Part shown: positions 1 through 8,129 of the stretch, piece after piece
How the letters are laid out: the number at the start of each line of letters is the position of its first letter
How positions within the stretch are numbered: position 1 is the stretch's first letter
From: Lentibacillus siamensis
GTDB taxonomy: Bacteria > Bacillota > Bacilli > Bacillales > Amphibacillaceae
NCBI RefSeq assembly: GCF_039522605.1
Contig: NZ_BAAADS010000009.1
Location: 62,001 to 126,000, forward strand
Length of the DNA: 64,000 nt
Direction: 5' to 3'
The notes under the pieces: model-generated
What the model was told of the DNA's origin: nothing
Seen by the model: only the letters and a program-made list of their open reading frames with translations
The model's database searches: none
Translations under genes and position numbers: made by a program

Positions 1-1
1 G

Positions 2-619
2 CCGTTAACAAACGACATGGCCCATTTTCCGGGTGATAGCCCGTACAACTATTCACTGACCTATGCCAAAAAAGATGGAGGACCGGCGAATGTCGGTCAA
101 ATGACAGCCAGTCTGCATACCGGTACCCATGTCGATGCTCCTTTTCACTATGATTCTGAAGGGGAAACCATTGAACAGCTCCCCCCTGACCTGTACATTG
201 GTCAAGCAAAAGTTATCGATGTCAGTCATACCGAAACCATTACCGCTGATGTACTGAGCTCTTTTGATTTTGAAGGGATAAGCCGGGTACTGTTGCATAC
301 GTCGCTGCCAAACAATCCAAAGCATTTTCCGGAAGAAATCCCGGAGTTGAACCCTGACATTGCTGATTTTTTACACGTAAAAGGTATAAAATTACTTGGT
401 GTTGATATGCCCTCGGTTGATGCACCAGACAGCAAAGAATTGGCAACACATCATGCACTGCATGCAAACGGGATTTATATACTGGAAAACCTGATGCTCG
501 ATGGGGTGCACCCTGGCACATACGAGTTAATCGCCTTACCACTCGCACTTCATGGCGCTGACGGCAGTCCGGTTCGCGCCGTTTTGAAACCGCTGGAAGA
601 AAACAGAAACGAAGACTGA
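2..619 (+). CDS. kynB: Kynurenine formamidase (arylformamidase), 5' end cut off
   Basis: Cyclase/arylformamidase family enzyme, which hydrolyses N-formylkynurenine to kynurenine in tryptophan catabolism. The metal-binding motif HTGTHVDAPFH is clear at about residues 34-44, counting from the first internal Met. The frame is open to the window edge: the codons before the ATG at 17 read PLTND, which matches the usual start of this family (PL-N-D followed by a W/FPGD motif). The ATG at 17 is therefore internal and the true start lies outside the window. The C-terminus is intact, with a stop at 617-619. The next gene is a sodium-coupled amino-acid-type carrier on the same strand, which would fit tryptophan or kynurenine use, but that link is inferred. 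Other cyclase-family hydrolases look similar, so the substrate is likely rather than certain. Confidence 0.8.
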   Translation, partial: PLTNDMAHFPGDSPYNYSLTYAKKDGGPANVGQMTASLHTGTHVDAPFHYDSEGETIEQLPPDLYIGQAKVIDVSHTETITADVLSSFDFEGISRVLLHTSLPNNPKHFPEEIPELNPDIADFLHVKGIKLLGVDMPSVDAPDSKELATHHALHANGIYILENLMLDGVHPGTYELIALPLALHGADGSPVRAVLKPLEENRNED

Positions 620-743
620 CAAAGATATTGAAAGAATATCATTCGTGCTGCCGGAAGCTTGGCTGACTGTTAACCGAAAGATGATTTCGATCGTTACTTC
701 TCCCTGAGTTATCGGATCTGCGGTCAAGGATTTGATTCTGTTA

Positions 744-771
744 TTGCGTATCCACCATGTAATGTTATACT
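744..771 (+). promoter_or_regulatory. Possible sigma-A promoter of the NSS transporter gene
   Basis: TTGCGT (744-749) and TATACT (766-771) are separated by 16 bp, about 35 bp upstream of the start codon. The -35 match is weak, so this is only a candidate. Confidence 0.3.
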
Positions 772-805
772 TATGAATAATATTTTTTAGTGATGGAGGC
801 AAACA

Positions 806-2149
806 ATGGACACAAACAAAGATCAATGGTCATCACGAATCGGATTTATTTTATCATCTGCAGGTGCTGCGATCGGTCTGGGGGCAATATGGAAATTCCC
901 ATACATGACCGGCATGAATGGCGGCGGCGCCTTTTTCCTGCTGTTTATCGCATTTACTATCATTATCGGTCTTCCACTGTTAATTGCCGAATTTGTCATC
1001 GGGCGCGGTGCCGGGCGCGAAGCAATATCTGCCTATAAAAAACTGGCTCCGAAAAGTGGCTGGTCGATTATCGGACGCTGGGGAGTTTTCGGGTCATTTG
1101 TTCTGTTGTCATTTTACAGTGTTGTCGGCGGCTGGGTACTTCTTTACTGTCTATTATCAATTCCCGGTCTAATCATTAAAACCGGTGCTGATTATGAACA
1201 GTTATTCGGATCGATTACGGCCAATCCGCTGTGGACAATTACCGGCCTTGGACTGTTTCTGATTATTAATATTATTGTCGTTTCGTTTGGAATCAAAAAT
1301 GGGATTGAAAAAGCAAGCAAAGTGATGATGCCGCTTCTGTTTGTCTTTTTTATCATTCTTGTTATCCGTTCTGTAACGTTTGAAGGCGCATCAACAGGAT
1401 TGGAATTTTTCCTTCAGCCTGATTTTTCGAAAATAACCGGGGAAAGCGTACTCTACGCACTGGGACAATCATTCTTTTCATTGGCTGTGGGTTTTTCAGT
1501 TATGGTCACATACAGTTCTTATCTTGGAAAAGATGTCAGTCTCCCATTTGCTGCAGGATCCGTTTCGCTCATGAACATTTTTGTTTCGCTCCTCGCCGGA
1601 CTGGCAATTTTCCCTGTCGTTTTTTCATTCGGGTTGGAACCGACTGAGGGACCTGGATTATTGTTTATGGTTTTACCGGAAGCATTTGCACAAATGCCTT
1701 TTGGCGAAGTATTTCTGAGCTTATTTTTATTATTATTCTTATTTGCTATTTTAACGTCATCATTCAGTATGCTGGAAATTATCACGTCTGCGTTCACAAT
1801 TAATAAAAACCGTTCCAGGTCAAAAGTAGCTTTAATTGCAGGCATCGTTGTATTTATTGCTGGAATTCCAGCCGCACTATCATCAAGCTCGATGAAAAAC
1901 GTCACGATATTTAATCTGACAATATTTGACGCAAGTGATTTTCTGGTCAGTAATATTTTATTGCCTGGAGGATGTTTGCTGATTGCGTTATTCATCGGAA
2001 TCCGCATGGACAAAACGTTGATGAAACAGGAATTTTCCTATAGCAACGACCTGTCACCCTTCATATACAAGTTGTGGTTCCAAATTATGCGCTGGCTCGT
2101 GCCTGTAACGATTATAATTGTATTTTTGAGTTCAACGGGAATTTTGTAA
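806..2149 (+). CDS. Neurotransmitter:sodium symporter (NSS/SNF) family transporter
   Basis: 447-residue polytopic membrane protein with about 11-12 predicted hydrophobic segments. The first segment carries the family signature GLGAIWKFPYM followed by NGGGAFF, as in the Bacillus YhdH-type subgroup, where the Asn of the classical GLGNVWRFPY is replaced by Ala. NSS proteins import amino acids or related amines with sodium. The start is the ATG at 806, behind a GATGGAGG ribosome binding site. The gene lies 186 bp downstream of kynB on the same strand and ends in a strong hairpin terminator that overlaps its stop codon. Aromatic amino acid uptake is an inference from the neighbour; no substrate residues were checked. 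Confidence 0.9.
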   Translation: MDTNKDQWSSRIGFILSSAGAAIGLGAIWKFPYMTGMNGGGAFFLLFIAFTIIIGLPLLIAEFVIGRGAGREAISAYKKLAPKSGWSIIGRWGVFGSFVLLSFYSVVGGWVLLYCLLSIPGLIIKTGADYEQLFGSITANPLWTITGLGLFLIINIIVVSFGIKNGIEKASKVMMPLLFVFFIILVIRSVTFEGASTGLEFFLQPDFSKITGESVLYALGQSFFSLAVGFSVMVTYSSYLGKDVSLPFAAGSVSLMNIFVSLLAGLAIFPVVFSFGLEPTEGPGLLFMVLPEAFAQMPFGEVFLSLFLLLFLFAILTSSFSMLEIITSAFTINKNRSRSKVALIAGIVVFIAGIPAALSSSSMKNVTIFNLTIFDASDFLVSNILLPGGCLLIALFIGIRMDKTLMKQEFSYSNDLSPFIYKLWFQIMRWLVPVTIIIVFLSSTGIL

Positions 2150-2177
2150 AAGATGACTATTATTGGTCATCTTTTTT
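2148..2177 (+). terminator. Rho-independent terminator after the NSS transporter
   Basis: Stem AAAAGATGAC (2148-2157) pairs with GTCATCTTTT (2166-2175) around an 8-nt loop and runs into six T. It begins at the stop codon of the transporter gene. Confidence 0.85.
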
Positions 2178-2229
2178 CTTGGTTAGAATTAATGTTTTAC
2201 GGGAAATAATGACTATGGGAGGGATGATT

Positions 2230-3573
2230 GTGTCCGATAAAATCGTAATTGTTGGTGGTGTTGGCGGCGGATCCACCGTAACATCACAAATCAGACGGAT
2301 GGATGGTGACGCTGAAATCATTTTATTCGATAAAGGAAACTATATTGGCTTCTCCAATTGCGGAATGCCTTATTACATTGGCGGCGTGGTAGAAAAGCGG
2401 GATAAACTGTTGGTCAGCACAGAAAAATTCATTGATAAATTTGGTGCTGATGTTCGAACAAGTTCCGAAGTAGTAGCAATTAATCGAAAGGATAAAAAAA
2501 TTACCTATGAAGATTCATCAGGTAAACATGAAGAATCATACGATAAACTCATCTATTCACCCGGTGCATCGGCCGTTATTCCAGATGTAAAGGGAATCAA
2601 CAAGGAACATACATTCACATTAAGAACGATTTCGGATATGGACGAAATCCAGCATTATATCGACGAATATCAGCCGAAAACGTGTGCCATAGTCGGCGCC
2701 GGATTCATCGGGATGGAAATGGTTGAAAATCTGAGTAGAATCGGAATTGATTGCACGATTGTCGACCGGTCAAAACAGGTGATGAAACTGGTCGATGGTG
2801 ATATCGCCTCTGTCATCCATGAGCACCTAGAGAAAAAAGGTGTCAACATTCTATTGGAAGATGGTGTTGCCTCATTCTCAAATAATGGCTCCACACTTAA
2901 TCTTAACAGCGGCAAATCAATACAGGCCGATATGACAATCATGGCAACTGGCGTTAAACCAAACACCGTAATCACCACTGCAGCAGGTCTGGAAACAGGT
3001 GAAACCGGAGCACTGAAGGTCAATGAATTCATGCAAACAAACGACCCTGACATATATGCACTTGGTGACGTCGTGGAAACGGAAGATTTTCTGACAAGAA
3101 ACCCCCGCCATGTAGCACTTGCCTGGCCGGCACACCGGCAGGCATATATTATTGCAAATCATCTGCAGGGAGGAAAGGTTGCCTATAATGGCACATTGGG
3201 ATCAGCTATTTTTAAGGTGTTTGACTTGGATGTTGCAGCAACAGGATTAAATCGTGCAGCACTTCAAAATTTGGGCATTCCATTTAAAGAAGCATCACAC
3301 GATGCATTATCACACGCCGGCTACTACCCGGGTGCAGATAAAATCAGGATTAAAGTTCTTTTTGATGACACAGATGGAACCATTTACGGTACACAGTGTG
3401 TCGGCGAAAGCGGTGTCGATAAACGGGTTGCTGTTATTTCAACAGCAATGAAAGCCAGCATGACTGTCGCTGACCTCGCACAGCTCGAACTCGCTTACGC
3501 ACCACCATACTCTTCACCGAAAGACCCGGTTAATATTCTTGGCTATAAAGCTGCCGGTATGCTTACGAAATAA
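2230..3573 (+). CDS. cdr: CoA-disulfide reductase (FAD/NAD(P)H-dependent)
   Basis: Pyridine nucleotide-disulfide oxidoreductase of the single-cysteine class that reduces CoA disulfide and helps keep the thiol pool reduced. The FAD-binding motif IVGGVGGGS lies at the N-terminus. The redox Cys is in FSNCGMPYYIGG near residue 43. The second nucleotide-binding motif AIVGAGFIGMEM is near residue 155, and an FAD motif IYALGDVVE is near 280. The C-terminal end SPKDPVNILGYKAAGM is typical. A longer open frame reaches back into the transporter gene, but GGGAGGG at 2217-2223 sits 6 bp before the GTG at 2230, giving MSDKIVIVGG, the expected N-terminus. An ATG at 2224 is too close to that site. It is a single-gene unit between two terminators. 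Confidence 0.88.
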   Translation: MSDKIVIVGGVGGGSTVTSQIRRMDGDAEIILFDKGNYIGFSNCGMPYYIGGVVEKRDKLLVSTEKFIDKFGADVRTSSEVVAINRKDKKITYEDSSGKHEESYDKLIYSPGASAVIPDVKGINKEHTFTLRTISDMDEIQHYIDEYQPKTCAIVGAGFIGMEMVENLSRIGIDCTIVDRSKQVMKLVDGDIASVIHEHLEKKGVNILLEDGVASFSNNGSTLNLNSGKSIQADMTIMATGVKPNTVITTAAGLETGETGALKVNEFMQTNDPDIYALGDVVETEDFLTRNPRHVALAWPAHRQAYIIANHLQGGKVAYNGTLGSAIFKVFDLDVAATGLNRAALQNLGIPFKEASHDALSHAGYYPGADKIRIKVLFDDTDGTIYGTQCVGESGVDKRVAVISTAMKASMTVADLAQLELAYAPPYSSPKDPVNILGYKAAGMLTK

Positions 3574-3627
3574 TGCCCGACCTCACGGGTAACTAGCCAA
3601 TGAACCGGACACCTGTCAAAGAATAAT

Positions 3628-3655
3628 AAAAGCACCAGGAAATTCTGGTGCTTTT
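3628..3655. terminator. Bidirectional terminator
   Basis: Perfect stem AAAAGCACCAG / CTGGTGCTTTT (3628-3638 and 3645-3655) with a 6-nt loop. It serves the CoA-disulfide reductase gene and the convergent gene on the minus strand. Confidence 0.85.
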
Positions 3656-3661
3656 CTAATC

Positions 3662-4330
3662 CTATAAATCGTCCGCCACACGGTATACAGCTGAAAACTT
3701 TGTCTCATCCATTAATTCACTCACATGCACGCGAACACCGTGTCCAAAGATTATTTCTTCTTTTGTCATCGCGATAATCATTGCTTTCGTTTTGTTCTGC
3801 AGATCCAGGTAGATATCACCGACAAGCGGCTTCATTTCATCGTTATCATCCATATTTTCCGGTGATTCATCTTTTAGTCTTTGTTCATCGGTAACAACAT
3901 TTTTATCATAATATGCAATGTCATTGCTGTCCTCAGCCTTGCCCACAACCATCACGACATACTCACTGTGTTTCACCCCGTTATCTCTTGTTGTAACGAC
4001 ATTTCCATCTTCAACATTGTCAACTTTTTCAATATCATTCAACGAATAATGATCGAGAAAATCCGGAGTTGGTTTAATGATTAAAATGTAATCGCCCGGT
4101 TTGGGTTTTGTGTCTTTGTCAATTGTGTATCGTTTACCATAAAAAATAAATGAATCATTGTGATTTGGACGGTAAAATGTAATTTCGCTCGCTCTGGTCA
4201 AAACCTGCTTCATGTCTTTCATACGATATAAGTGAACAGACTGCTTAAACATCGGCTTCACGGAATATACTTTGTGAAGTTCGTTTTTGTAAAAGACGAA
4301 TTGGCCTTTTCTTACTTGAAACAGCTTCAT
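3662..4330 (-). CDS. Conserved-looking protein of unknown function
   Basis: 222-residue soluble protein with no signal peptide or membrane segment that I can see. It has an acidic, low-complexity linker around residues 140-170 (stretches rich in D, E and N) between two more ordered parts. The composition, with short beta-like segments such as VVMVVGKAED, suggests a cytoplasmic protein. The start is the ATG at 4330 behind GGGAGG with a 9-bp gap; a TTG two codons upstream is too close to that site. It is transcribed towards the 3628-3655 terminator and appears monocistronic. I do not recognise the family and make no functional claim. Confidence 0.75.
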   Translation of the reverse strand: MKLFQVRKGQFVFYKNELHKVYSVKPMFKQSVHLYRMKDMKQVLTRASEITFYRPNHNDSFIFYGKRYTIDKDTKPKPGDYILIIKPTPDFLDHYSLNDIEKVDNVEDGNVVTTRDNGVKHSEYVVMVVGKAEDSNDIAYYDKNVVTDEQRLKDESPENMDDNDEMKPLVGDIYLDLQNKTKAMIIAMTKEEIIFGHGVRVHVSELMDETKFSAVYRVADDL

Positions 4331-4442
4331 ATACAACTTCCTCCCACATTACGGTATATATTATGTCCCTTTTATTTTTCCATATTACCACGGACTTTAA
4401 ACATGAAACAGCGTAAAATGCAAAAAATTTTCCAGAATTGGG

Positions 4443-5117
4443 CTAATGTGCTGTTCTGTTTTTAAAAAAGCCGATCAAAAGCACTGCTGCCGTAATAATC
4501 GCTGTCCACAAATATGTTACAAGCCCATGATTTAAATTAAACCAGTCCATCACAACCGGATCCTCCATAATCATACCGCCTGCTGTCCAGGCGAGAATAC
4601 CAGCTCCAATATAAGCAATCCAGGAATACTTGTCCATCATGCGAACAATTAGCTTGGAGCCAAAAATCATAATCGGTATACTGACTGCAACTCCAACCGC
4701 AATCATGCCAATGTGACCATTTGCTGCACCGGCAATTGCCACAACATTATCTAGACTCATAACCGCATCAGCCATGATGATGGTGCCGACTGCCTTTAAA
4801 ATTGTTCCGGATGACTTAATTTCCGTTTCCTCCTCATCTTCAACCAGCAAATTAATCGCAATACCAATGAGCAGGATGCCGCCAATTAAGTGAACAAGTG
4901 GAACCTTTAGCAGGAATACAATGATAATTGCAAATAAAATCCGTAACAGAACCGCTCCACCGGTCCCGATTAAAATTGCCTTATTCCGCTGGTGCTTCGG
5001 CAAAGCTCTCGTTGCCATGGCAATTACAACCGCATTATCACCGGATAACACAATATCAATCGCAATGATATTTAATAAGGAAAAAAACGCCTCCGCGGAA
5101 AATTCAAAGCCAAACAT
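4443..5117 (-). CDS. TerC/YjbE-family membrane protein, probable manganese exporter
   Basis: 224-residue integral membrane protein with about seven hydrophobic segments. The family repeat is visible twice: DIVLSGDNAVVIAMA near residue 20 and DAVMSLDNVVAIAGA near residue 120. Their acidic and Asn residues are thought to coordinate metal in TerC proteins. In Bacillus, TerC-family proteins export manganese and help metalate secreted proteins. The ribosome binding site AAAGGTGG precedes the ATG at 5117. The yybP-ykoY manganese riboswitch that often precedes this family is not recognisable: only about 105 bp separate the start from the next gene. Manganese as substrate is family knowledge, not shown here. 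Confidence 0.87.
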   Translation of the reverse strand: MFGFEFSAEAFFSLLNIIAIDIVLSGDNAVVIAMATRALPKHQRNKAILIGTGGAVLLRILFAIIIVFLLKVPLVHLIGGILLIGIAINLLVEDEEETEIKSSGTILKAVGTIIMADAVMSLDNVVAIAGAANGHIGMIAVGVAVSIPIMIFGSKLIVRMMDKYSWIAYIGAGILAWTAGGMIMEDPVVMDWFNLNHGLVTYLWTAIITAAVLLIGFFKNRTAH

Positions 5118-5222
5118 GCTGCTTCCACCTTTCTAAAACAACCCAACATTTCTATTTTATCATTAATTCACCGACATCTAGTAAAAAAAAGCAACGGTAT
5201 TCCAAAACGGATCCGGATAATA

Positions 5223-6275
5223 TCAGCGTACATTTTCATCCATATGGACAAAACGCAGGTCGGTATCAACAGTCCCTATTATTTGTTTTGTATAAATGTT
5301 TTCACCACGGAGCCATGCCGCGAAATCGAAAATAACAGGCTCACGGTCTCCCCCAAGGGCAAACCATGCCTTCAATTGTTTTGGAAAATAGGCTGAAGTA
5401 TGAATCGTACCTGACCAGTTTTTGTACTGTTTGGAAAAAACACCTTTATCCGTGTCATTCAGCAGCCGGAACGCTTTATACGCATCGGTCACTTTGTTCC
5501 GCTGGCGCTCCATGGCATCCATCCGTTTATGCGAATCGGCAAGATGATGACGATTTTCATCTTTCATCAGCTCAAAATGATTTGTACAAACGTTTGATTG
5601 CCGGACCATAACCCCGCGCGGCGTGGCTTCAACGACATATGTTTCCTCATTCCTGTCCAACAGTATGTAGCTGAACGAATGACGGTGAGGAATTTCTTTC
5701 AATAGCGAGATAGCCTCTCCTGCATCCGCACACGTTTCCAGAACTAGTCTTCCAATCATGTTACAAATAAATCCGTCACCCGGCTTCTTCCGATGCATGA
5801 AATTATAGCCTAATACAAGACCTTTTTCATTCATCCCATCCATTCGTCCAGTTATTCGTTGTGATGGTCCGATAATGGCATACCCCTGGTCAGACGGCTG
5901 GAAAAAGGTAAATCTTCCTTCATATGTTTTCGGATGATAGTCATAATTTCGAATCATGTAATCCTCACCCGTTAAGATGGAACAACCGCTCCGTACATAA
6001 TCCAGACGATACCCGCCAAAGTCCTGCAGCACCGCATCCATATCCCATTCAAGAGCATCCCCGATTCCTTCCAGTTCATCCCAGACACCCGGAGCCACGC
6101 AGGTAATAGCGGCTTTTGCTTCTTGTTGGTCAATGGTGAACCGGGGCCTTCTGATTTTCCACTGCTTTTCACGATTTTTCAGCGTTAGGGAGTCCTTTAA
6201 CAATTCTCCCTGCATATACCCGAAATCATAATGTGAACCCCTGAATTGTACAATATCACTGTAAATTCTTTTCAA
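5223..6275 (-). CDS. C45-type autoproteolytic acyltransferase/hydrolase-like protein
   Basis: About 350 residues, related to acyl-CoA:6-aminopenicillanate acyltransferase and linear amide C-N hydrolases (Ntn fold). The likely nucleophile Cys is in RSGCSILTGEDYMIRNYDY near residue 95, where precursor cleavage would occur just before the Cys. Typical following motifs are GMNEKGLVLGYNF and the C-terminal W-GTIHTS. The best translation signal is GGGAGAGG with a 5-bp gap to a TTG at 6275, giving MKRIYSDIVQ. An upstream ATG in the same frame (6290) lacks a site. Family members in Bacillaceae have no proven substrate. It is read divergently from the next gene. Confidence 0.78.
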   Translation of the reverse strand: MKRIYSDIVQFRGSHYDFGYMQGELLKDSLTLKNREKQWKIRRPRFTIDQQEAKAAITCVAPGVWDELEGIGDALEWDMDAVLQDFGGYRLDYVRSGCSILTGEDYMIRNYDYHPKTYEGRFTFFQPSDQGYAIIGPSQRITGRMDGMNEKGLVLGYNFMHRKKPGDGFICNMIGRLVLETCADAGEAISLLKEIPHRHSFSYILLDRNEETYVVEATPRGVMVRQSNVCTNHFELMKDENRHHLADSHKRMDAMERQRNKVTDAYKAFRLLNDTDKGVFSKQYKNWSGTIHTSAYFPKQLKAWFALGGDREPVIFDFAAWLRGENIYTKQIIGTVDTDLRFVHMDENVR

Positions 6276-6358
6276 AATTACCTCTCCCATTTCTGAAACC
6301 AAATTCGATATTTTTCGTATATATACATGTAACATATCATATCTTAGGAGCTGAAATC

Positions 6359-8080
6359 ATGACAGGAATCTTAACAACAACCATCCTATCCTTCATTCTG
6401 TATGCCTTATTTGCAGGCATTATCATTGCCAAAAGCAAGGCCGCAAAGAAACGAACTTCGAAAATTGCCGGGTTTATTTTCATTGCCCTTTTTATAATTG
6501 GCGGAATCATCAATTACATTATTCTGCTGCCGATTACAATCCCGAATGTGGTAATAGCCAATATTATTATTGCTGCGGTGGGTACATTTCTGCTGTTTGG
6601 AATGACCGCAACCAAGTTCCAAAAGAAAATCCGCGGTACATATGAAACGGCGGCCGGATTTTTAATCATTCTGGCAGTCATCGCGGTTCCCGGAGTATTT
6701 ATAATGGGTATTTTAACACTGGATAACACCTATGATTCAATCGCCAAAGAAGACGTAGAGGAAGCGAAACCACTGGATAAAGATACCACACCAATCGTCG
6801 TCTCACCGGAATTTGCCCGGAATAAAATGCAAAAGTCGATGAGTGTCGTTCCAAACACACAATTTTATGACCTTGGTAAACTGCAAGTGCAGAAAGTGGA
6901 TGATGAAGTATTATTTGTTGCCCCGGTTGAATTCACTAGCTTCTGGAAATATCTAAGCGGTGGAGAAACGGAAGGGTATTTCACTATTTCTGCAACAAAC
7001 ATTAACGCACAGCCTGAGTTTGTCAAAAGCAAAATGAAATTTACGAATTCCAGTTATTTTAACCATAATGTACAGCGCACCATCTACAATGCGTATCCAT
7101 CCTACATTCAAAGCGGTGAACCACAAATTGAAGTGGATAAAAACGGGAAACCATGGTATGTTCAAACATTGTATCAGCCGATTGGACTGACCAATAAGCC
7201 TGATATGAGTGACCTTTATGCAGCAGTTGTCGACCCGGTAACAGGCGAAGTCAAAAAATATAAAACTGAGAATGCCCCGGAATTCATTAATGGCTCCGTC
7301 AGTTCAGAAATGGCATCCGCAGAAAATGAGTATTTCGGAAAGTATGTCCATGGCTGGTTAAACTCCCTATTCGGCAAGGAAGATGTTAAAATCCCGAACG
7401 AATCCGGGACCGAAAGCAGTGTTACGCCGATATTTGATGAAAATGGTGAAATGTACTACTTTACTGACATGGCATCACCAAAAGAAAACATTGATTCCGC
7501 GCTTGGTTACACGATGATCAATGCTCGCACCGGTCAATTGACCTATTATAACGGCAAGAAAAATAATGGCATTATGGACAGCAAAGGGGCAAAAGAGATT
7601 GTCAACAAGGAGTTCCCCGAGAAGAACTGGGAAGGCTCCATGCCAGTGTTATACAACATTGATGGCAATCCGACATGGGTCGTCAATGTGCTTGACCCGA
7701 ATGGTTTATTTAAAAAATATGCCTATATAAAAGCAGGAGATGCTGACTTTGTCGTATTTGGTGACACTGCCAGAGAAGCACTGGAAGCATACCGGCTGCA
7801 GCTTGTCCAGAACCCAAGTAATGTTGAGTCCACAGGCAAATCAAATCTGGAAACAGTAAAAGGTGAAGTTAACCGTGTGCTTGTAACTTCCACACAAAAA
7901 ACCGGCCAGGTGATTCAGTTCATTCTTAAAAATGACAAGACCATCTATACGATTAATGCTGGAAAAGAACCACTGGCACTGTTCCTGCAGTCCGGCGACA
8001 ACGTTGCATTTGAAGCTATCATCCGCGACAATGGAACCGGAATCGTGGAAACCATTGAAATAAAAGGACTTACGAATTAA
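6359..8080 (+). CDS. Large membrane-anchored extracytoplasmic protein, unknown function
   Basis: 573 residues. The first roughly 130 residues hold four hydrophobic segments, the first resembling a signal anchor (MTGILTTTILSFILYALFAG). The remaining 440 or so residues are polar with alternating beta-type patterns and no further membrane segment, so most of the protein is expected outside the membrane or on one face. A ribosome binding site TAGGAG stands 7 bp before the ATG. The gene is flanked by a divergent acyltransferase-like gene and ends at a strong bidirectional terminator. Proteins of this size and layout occur in Bacillaceae, but I cannot name the family. A role in envelope maintenance would be a guess. 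Confidence 0.8.
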   Translation: MTGILTTTILSFILYALFAGIIIAKSKAAKKRTSKIAGFIFIALFIIGGIINYIILLPITIPNVVIANIIIAAVGTFLLFGMTATKFQKKIRGTYETAAGFLIILAVIAVPGVFIMGILTLDNTYDSIAKEDVEEAKPLDKDTTPIVVSPEFARNKMQKSMSVVPNTQFYDLGKLQVQKVDDEVLFVAPVEFTSFWKYLSGGETEGYFTISATNINAQPEFVKSKMKFTNSSYFNHNVQRTIYNAYPSYIQSGEPQIEVDKNGKPWYVQTLYQPIGLTNKPDMSDLYAAVVDPVTGEVKKYKTENAPEFINGSVSSEMASAENEYFGKYVHGWLNSLFGKEDVKIPNESGTESSVTPIFDENGEMYYFTDMASPKENIDSALGYTMINARTGQLTYYNGKKNNGIMDSKGAKEIVNKEFPEKNWEGSMPVLYNIDGNPTWVVNVLDPNGLFKKYAYIKAGDADFVVFGDTAREALEAYRLQLVQNPSNVESTGKSNLETVKGEVNRVLVTSTQKTGQVIQFILKNDKTIYTINAGKEPLALFLQSGDNVAFEAIIRDNGTGIVETIEIKGLTN

Positions 8081-8088
8081 TCAGTAAA

Positions 8089-8129
8089 AAAACGTCCTGA
8101 ACAGCAAATCACCTGTTCAGGACGTTTTC
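8089..8129. terminator. Strong bidirectional terminator
   Basis: 16-bp perfect stem from AAAACGTCCTGAACAG (8089-8104) to CTGTTCAGGACGTTTT (8113-8128), 8-nt loop. It is shared by the convergent 6359-8080 and 8129-10009 genes. Confidence 0.92.

Noticed and set aside
2074..2229. Longer CoA-disulfide reductase starting inside the transporter gene
   Set aside because: It would overlap the transporter and its terminator; GGGAGGG and the GTG at 2230 fit the family N-terminus.
5118..5222. Manganese (yybP-ykoY) riboswitch before the TerC gene
   Set aside because: The gap is about 105 bp and lacks the conserved loop sequences of that element.
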